The notes beneath the pieces are model-generated. The model had not been told where the DNA came from. It searched no databases and saw only the letters and a program-made list of their open reading frames with translations. From Mactromeris polynyma (lineage: Eukaryota > Mollusca > Bivalvia > Venerida > Mactridae): 64,000 nt of DNA. A program made the translations under genes and the position numbers. Below, piece by piece: positions 58,355-64,000 of the stretch (position 1 is its first letter; each line of letters begins with the position of its first letter). Location: NCBI GenBank assembly GCA_032209605.1, contig JASFXZ010000037.1, positions 2,728,001 through 2,792,000 on the forward strand, written 5' to 3'.

Positions 58355-61300
58355 CAAAATAATAGCATTAAGTCATGTCCAGGGACAGAACAATCTCTTA
58401 TATCTCGGGGTCTCTGTCAGTGAGTTCATATACACATACATTGCTATATAGTAGCATGGCATTAAGTCATGTCCAGGGACGGAACAATCTCTTATATCTC
58501 GTGGTCTGTGTCAGTGAGTTCATATACACATACATGGCTATATAGTAGCATGGCATTAAGTCATGTCTAGGGACGGAACAATCTCTTATATCTCGTGGTC
58601 TGTGTCAGTGATTTCATACACACATACATGGCTATATAGTAGCATGGCATTTAGTCATGTCCAGGGACAGAACAATCTCTTATATCTCGTGGTCTCTGTC
58701 AGTGAGTTCATATACACATACATGGCTATATAGTAGCATGGCATTTAGTCATGTCCAGGGACAGAACAATCTCTTATATCTCGTGGTCTCTGTCAGTGAG
58801 TTCATATACACATACATGGCTATATAGTAGCATGGCATTAAGTCATGCCCAGGGATGGAACAATCTCTTATATCTCGTGGTCTCTGTCAGTGAGTTCATA
58901 TATACATACATGGCTATATAGTAGCATGGCATTTAGTCATGTCCAGGGACAGAACAATCTCTTATATCTCGTGGTCTGTGTCAGTGAGTTCATATACACA
59001 TACATGGCTATATACTAGCATGGCATTAAGTCATGTCCAGGGATGGAACAATCTCTTATATCTCGTGGTCTCTGTCAGTGAGTTCATATATACATACATG
59101 GCTATATAGTAGCATGGCATTTAGTCATGTCCAGGGACGGAACAATCTCTTATATCTCGTGGTCTCTGTCAGTGCGTTCATATACACATACATGGCTATA
59201 AAGTGGCATGGCATTTAGTCATGTCCAGGGACGGAACAATCTCTTATATCTCGTGGTCTCTGTCAGTGCGTTCATATACACATACATGGCTATATAGTAG
59301 CATGGCATTTAGTATGTCCAGGGACGGAACAATCTCTTATATCTCGTGGTCTCTGTCAGTGCGTTCATATACACATACATGGCTATATAGTAGCATGGCA
59401 TTTAGTCATGTCCAGGGATGGAACAATCTCTTATATCTCGTGGTCTCTGTCAGTGAGTTCATATACACATACATGGCTATATAGGAGCATGGCATTTAGT
59501 CATGTCCAGGGATGGAAAATCTCTTATATCTCGTGGTCTCTGTCAGTGAGTTCATATATACATACATGGCTATATAGTAGCATGGCATTAAGTCATGTCC
59601 AGGGACGGAACAATCTCTTATATCTCGTGGTCTCTGTCAGTGAGTTCATGCACACATACATGACTATATAGTAGCATGGCATTTAGTCATGTCCAGGGAT
59701 GGAACAATCTCTTATATCCCGTGGTCTCTGTCAGTGAGTTCATATACACATACATGACTATATAGTAGCATGGCATTAAGTCATGTCCAGGGACGTAACA
59801 ATCTCTTATATCTCGTGGTCTCTGTCAGTGAGTTCATATATACATACATGGCTATATAGTAGCATGGCATTTAGTCATGTCCAGGGATGGAACAATCTCT
59901 TATATCTCGTGGTCTGTGTCAGTGAGTTCATGCACACATACATGGCTATATAGTAGCATGGCATTAAGCCATGTCCAGGGATGGAACAATCTCTTATATC
60001 TCGTGGTCTCTGTCAGTGAGTTCATATATACATACATGACTATATAGTAGCATGACATTAAGTCATGTCTAGGGACGGAACAATCTCTTATATCTCGTGG
60101 TCTCTGTCAGTGAGTTCATATATACATACATGGCTATATAGTAGCATGGCATTAAGTCATGTCTAGGGACGGAACAGTCTCTTATATCACGTGGTCTGTG
60201 TCAGTGAGTTCATGCACACATACATTGCTCTATTGCAGCATGGCATTTAGTCATGTCTAGGGACGGAACAATCTCTTATATCTCGTGGTCTGTGTCAGTG
60301 AGTTCATGCACACATACATTGCTATATAGTAGCATGGCATTAAGTCATGTCTAGGGACGGAACAATCTCTTATATCTCGTGGTCTGTGTCAGTGAGTTCA
60401 TATACACATACATGGCTATATAGTAGCAGGGCATTAAGTCATGTCTAGGGACGGAACAATCTCTTATATCTCGTGGTGTCTGTCAGTGAGTTCATATATA
60501 CATACATGGCTATATAGTAGCATGGCATTTAGTCATGTCCAGGGATGGAACAATCTCTTATATCTCGTGGTCTGTGTCAGCGAGTTCATGCACACATACA
60601 TTGCTATATAGTAGCATGGCATTAAGTCATGTCTAGGGACGGAACAATCTCTTATATCTCGTGGTCTGTGTCAGCGAGTTCATGCACACATACATTGCTA
60701 TATAGAAGCATGGCATTTAGTATGTCCAGGGACGGAACAATCTCTTATATCTCGTGGTCTGTGTCAGTGAGTTCATGCACACATACATGGCTATATAGTA
60801 GCATGGCATTAAGTCATGTCTAGGGACGGAACAATCTCTTATATCTCGTGGTCTGTGTCAGTGAGTTCATGCACACATACATTGCTATATAGTAGCATGG
60901 CATTTAGTCATGTCCAGGGACGGAACAATCTCTTATATCTCGTGGTCTCTGTCAGTGAGTTCATATACACATACATGACTATATAGTAGCATGACATTAA
61001 GTCATGTCCAGGGACGGAACAATCTCTTATATCTCGTGGTCTCTGTCAGTGAGTTCATATATACATACATGTCTATATAGTAGCATGGCATTTAGTCATG
61101 TCTAGGGATGGAACAATCTCTTATATCTCGTGGTGTCTGTCAGTGAGTTCATATATACATACATGGCTATATAGTAGCATGGCATTAAGTCATACCCAGG
61201 GACGGAACAATCTCTTATAAATCGTGGTCTCTGTCAGTGAGTTCATATATACATACATGGCTATATAGTAGCATGGTATTTAGTCATGTCCAGGGATAGA

Positions 61301-61455
61301 ACAATCTCTTATATCTCGTGGTCTCTGTCAGTGAGTTCATATATACATACATGGCTATATAGTAGCATGGCATTAAGTCATACCCAGGGACGGAACAATC
61401 GCTTATATATCGTGGTCTCTGTCAGTGAGTTCATATACACATACATGGCTATGGG
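58355..61455. repeat. 94-bp satellite, about 33 copies, upstream of MAN2B1
   Basis: Unit contains ggcattaagtcatgtccagg, gacggaacaatctcttatat, ctcgtggtctctgtcagtga and cacatacatggctatatagt. Variants: attaag/atttag, tccagg/tctagg, catatacac/catgcacac. ORFs through it (such as SRDGTISYISWSLSV) are by-products. Confidence 0.97.
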
Positions 61456-62499
61456 ATTGTGTATGTTCTCTGATACCAAGCTGTCTTTGTGTTGAAATTG
61501 TTCGTCACGTTTGTTTCATTCAAGAAGAAAACTGACATTGTAAGTTACATGAACATGTACATGTAGTATGTTTTTGATAGTCTCTATTTTCATATCCTGG
61601 ACTACCCAAGAATAAAATCCATATTCCAGACGCCTTGTTCGCCTTTTTTGTCCTAGCAAAGCACAACAGTACACAGTATTCTGAAACTAAATTTTATTGT
61701 TAAATGTCCTAGGTCGAAATATAGAATATCGAGATTTAAAGGAGTTGCAAAATGGAAAACATAAACAACAATATCATAGAATATTAAGTTTTGAACAAAG
61801 ATATATTTGAAATATTGTTTTTTATTAAAATATAAAGAAACAAACCTTTGAAAACAATATATTTTTATCTACGAATAAAGAAACAAACAACTTCCTGAAG
61901 AAGAACAAGATTTTAATAAAGAAATCTTGGATCAATAAAATTCCTTTGTATTAACAAGTGATCCAGTTGTGAGATCCAGTTTGAAACATAAAAACATAAC
62001 TGAGTTTATGTAACAGTAATGAGTTCTTAGTCATTTATAAATACGTTTGAATGCGTCGATTCTGATTTGAGAAGTGGTCTACTGGTTAGCTTTCACAGAG
62101 AAAGTATGCCAAAGTTAATTACATTTTTTTCATTTATGTTACGTTTAAATCTTCTGTAAGCCAAAATGATATACCACAGTCTATGTCAACTGATAGAAGA
62201 AAAGGTTTGGAACCAGAAAGTACTTATGATTATAACAAATATAACCACAGCTTTAGATAAATCAACTGATATCAAATTTCTTCCCACACGAACTTTCACA
62301 TTGCTGAGGTTGATAGTTTATTTAGACAGACCGGTAGAATATAATTTCTAATTAACTGATATAGACTCGACGTGTTAATGGATGTCAAGTGTAAATCTAA
62401 GTACTTACTTCCATCACGTGGACTTGACAATGATAAAACTTACTTATGGTCATAATTCAAACAAGAAATATCTTTAAAAAAGATGAACGGCGTAGATAG
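61456..62499. other. Between genes, nothing recognised
   Basis: No conserved frame or array seen. The ORF at 62166-62351 (+) has no family features. Confidence 0.4.
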
Positions 62500-62715
62500 A
62501 ATAATGACTAAAGAATCGCGCTATGTCGGAACTCTGATTTGGCGAGAGGGGAACGCTACGGGAAAGTGAATTATCTTTTCGAGACACCCCGTTTGGTGCC
62601 CCTCAACTTAAAATATGAACCATTCAAATCGTCTAAATTGTTGCATATTTAAACAACGCGCTTCATATAGGACATTTGATAGGTCTAAAATGTAGGTAAA
62701 AACAATATTATACAG
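62500..62715 (-). repeat. Dispersed repeat H, inverted copy
   Basis: Reverse complement relative of 47865-48130 (aaacaacgcgcttcatata, gacatttgataggtctaaaa). Confidence 0.75.
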
Positions 62716-63244
62716 CTATAAATCTACTAAGAGCTGCATCTATATCGGATAATTATTTACTTTCTACTAAAGGCAGACATTTCAAGTCTTTTTCCAAAAA
62801 AGTACTACTTCTCACTTAATATTTGAACATTTTCATATACATTCATTTGTAATGGATAGGGTATTTGTGTGTTGAAAAGGATTGCTAATAATGACTCAAC
62901 GCTTTATTCAATGCAATAATTTAGTCAGTATTTAATAATTTACCAGAAAATTTAAACATTAATAAACGAGCAGTTTTAAATATCTTTGACATAACATGGA
63001 CAAGCGTAACAACAGAAGTACGTATAATGTCTTCTACATGACTTAATGGACGGATTCTGTGTGGGACGGAAAGTGGACGGATATTATCACAATATTAATC
63101 ACATATGCTAGAAAAAATTGCAAAACAAAAAGTGTTAAGTGCCGCGAAGTTTAGAAACATTTCAATATCAACTTAATGTGAATAACGTTACAAGATTTGT
63201 TGAGGTTTTGCAAGATTAAAACAACCAATCAAATGAAAGCAAGA
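62716..63244. other. Downstream of the polycystin gene, nothing recognised
   Basis: A/T-rich; may contain the 3' UTR of the polycystin-like gene. AATAAA on the minus strand occurs near 62901. Confidence 0.35.
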
Positions 63245-63249
63245 TATAT

Positions 63250-63411
63250 TCTAAGATGTGCCAGTCATACCCGAGTGTGTACAGAGAGTTCTAAGATGTG
63301 CCAGTCATACCCGAGTGTGTACAGAGAGTTCTAAGATGTGCCAGTCATACCCGAGTGTGTACAGAGAGTTCTAAGATGTGCCAGTCATACCCGAGTGTGT
63401 ACAGAGAGTAT
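63250..63411. repeat. 40-bp tandem repeat, 4 copies
   Basis: Unit ctaagatgtgccagtcatac + ccgagtgtgtacagagagtt, identical in all copies except the last base or two. It is probably recent. Confidence 0.95.
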
Positions 63412-63746
63412 TACAAGATATTCTTAGGACATTATACAATGTACCTAATCGTCAAAATACAAGAGAATATAAAATTCATGAACTATTCTAAATGGACTCG
63501 AAATGCGTTGTTTTTGAAACGAAGACCGGACACAATGTCATGGATCCATCAATTATCGACTGAAAAAAGATAATTTATGATATAACAAAAAATAGTGATA
63601 GCGAGATAATATTGATGTTACACTAGTGCTCGTTACATATTAGTGTAATCCAGTGATACTTTTAATAATGGATCAGTCCTCATCATTCTGCTATCTTAAG
63701 TCATGTTTCATAATAGTTCATCAATTGGTCGATCGACATATTTTGA

Positions 63747-64000
63747 TTACTTGACCCCTATTAGTTTCTTAAACTTTCTCCATATGAAGTCAACCATTTC
63801 ATATTCATTCTCAGCATGCTGCGTCTGTTCTTTAACAGTGGTGAAAGCATCAGCGATGATAGTTAAGAATATACTCATCAGACCGACATAGATGACCATG
63901 ATGAATGTGAAGAAGAAGACGGGACCAAGGAATGCATGAGCGTCAGTCATAGCGTGGAAATCAAACGCGCCAAGAGTGAACGCAAATACCGATTCCGCCG
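63747..64000 (-). CDS. Polycystin-family channel, C-terminal part (partial, runs off right edge)
   Basis: The frame is open from the window edge to a TAA stop at 63747-63749 (about 83 residues). It reads FTLGAFDFHAM, then AFLGPVFFFTFIMVIYVGLM, SIFLTIIADAFTTVKEQ and a charged tail ending KLIGVK. The pattern is that of the pore region and last transmembrane helix (S6) of PKD1/PKD2-like channels: G-F-F near a LGP(V/I)(F/Y)FF motif, a hydrophobic helix, then FLTII-(D/E)-(A/T)F. Many polycystin-1-like proteins end shortly after S6, as here. The rest of the gene lies beyond the right edge. It points the same way as MAN2B1 and lies upstream of it, with about 5.9 kb between them. Which subfamily (PKD1L, PKD1 or PKD2) cannot be decided from this piece. 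Confidence 0.85.
   Translation of the reverse strand, partial: AESVFAFTLGAFDFHAMTDAHAFLGPVFFFTFIMVIYVGLMSIFLTIIADAFTTVKEQTQHAENEYEMVDFIWRKFKKLIGVK

Overview
This is eukaryotic genomic DNA, about two-thirds A+T, with long intergenic stretches, small exons in large introns, tRNA-derived SINE-like copies, hairpin elements (MITEs) and a very heavy load of tandem repeats. The exon-encoded proteins and the style of the repeats suggest a marine invertebrate, most likely a mollusc. That is inference; nothing in the window names the species. No operons or bacterial signals are present.

Two protein-coding genes can be supported, both on the minus strand. The main one occupies 22402-57795. It is a complete lysosomal alpha-mannosidase (MAN2B1-like, glycoside hydrolase family 38), reconstructed here as 26 coding exons by conserved sequence, splice sites and matching codon phase. 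Together they encode 1,026 residues from a signal-peptide ATG to a TGA stop. The likely zinc ligands and nucleophile are kept (His53, Asp55, Asp173, His416). About nine residues expected between exons 2 and 3 are missing; a 24-nt candidate micro-exon is proposed. The second gene enters from the right edge: the last coding piece (63747-64000) of a polycystin-family channel, reading in the same direction.

Layout: 1-22,400 is intergenic and repeat-rich. It holds a 68-bp satellite (2.3-4.5 kb), a 65-bp array (15.7-16.6 kb), a CAGTAA-type trinucleotide array (17.4-18.3 kb) with an inverted sister copy at 19.5 kb, a 36-bp array built from the 5' half of a tRNA (20.8-21.5 kb), hairpin elements and a LINE fragment. 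22.4-57.8 kb is the mannosidase gene, whose introns carry their own unrelated arrays (9, about 25/39, 40, 30, 34, 24, 55 and 28 bp, plus an ATN trinucleotide tract). These take up roughly a third of the gene. 57.8-63.7 kb separates the two genes and contains a 94-bp array of about 33 copies starting some 560 bp upstream of the mannosidase start codon.

The strongest unusual observations are: (1) a 40-bp intronic minisatellite whose unit contains the end of exon 18 plus its splice donor, giving 11 consecutive donor sites; (2) an array of about 18 copies of a tRNA A-box region ending at a single B-box; (3) two inverted repeats interleaved in the order A-B-A'-B' at 1.4 kb; (4) a hairpin element family that repeatedly carries the CREB/ATF palindrome TGACGTCA; (5) a minisatellite enclosed by terminal inverted repeats; and (6) a duplicated fragment of exon 14 lying beyond exon 15. 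Nearly all long ORFs in the window are products of tandem repeats and are not genes.
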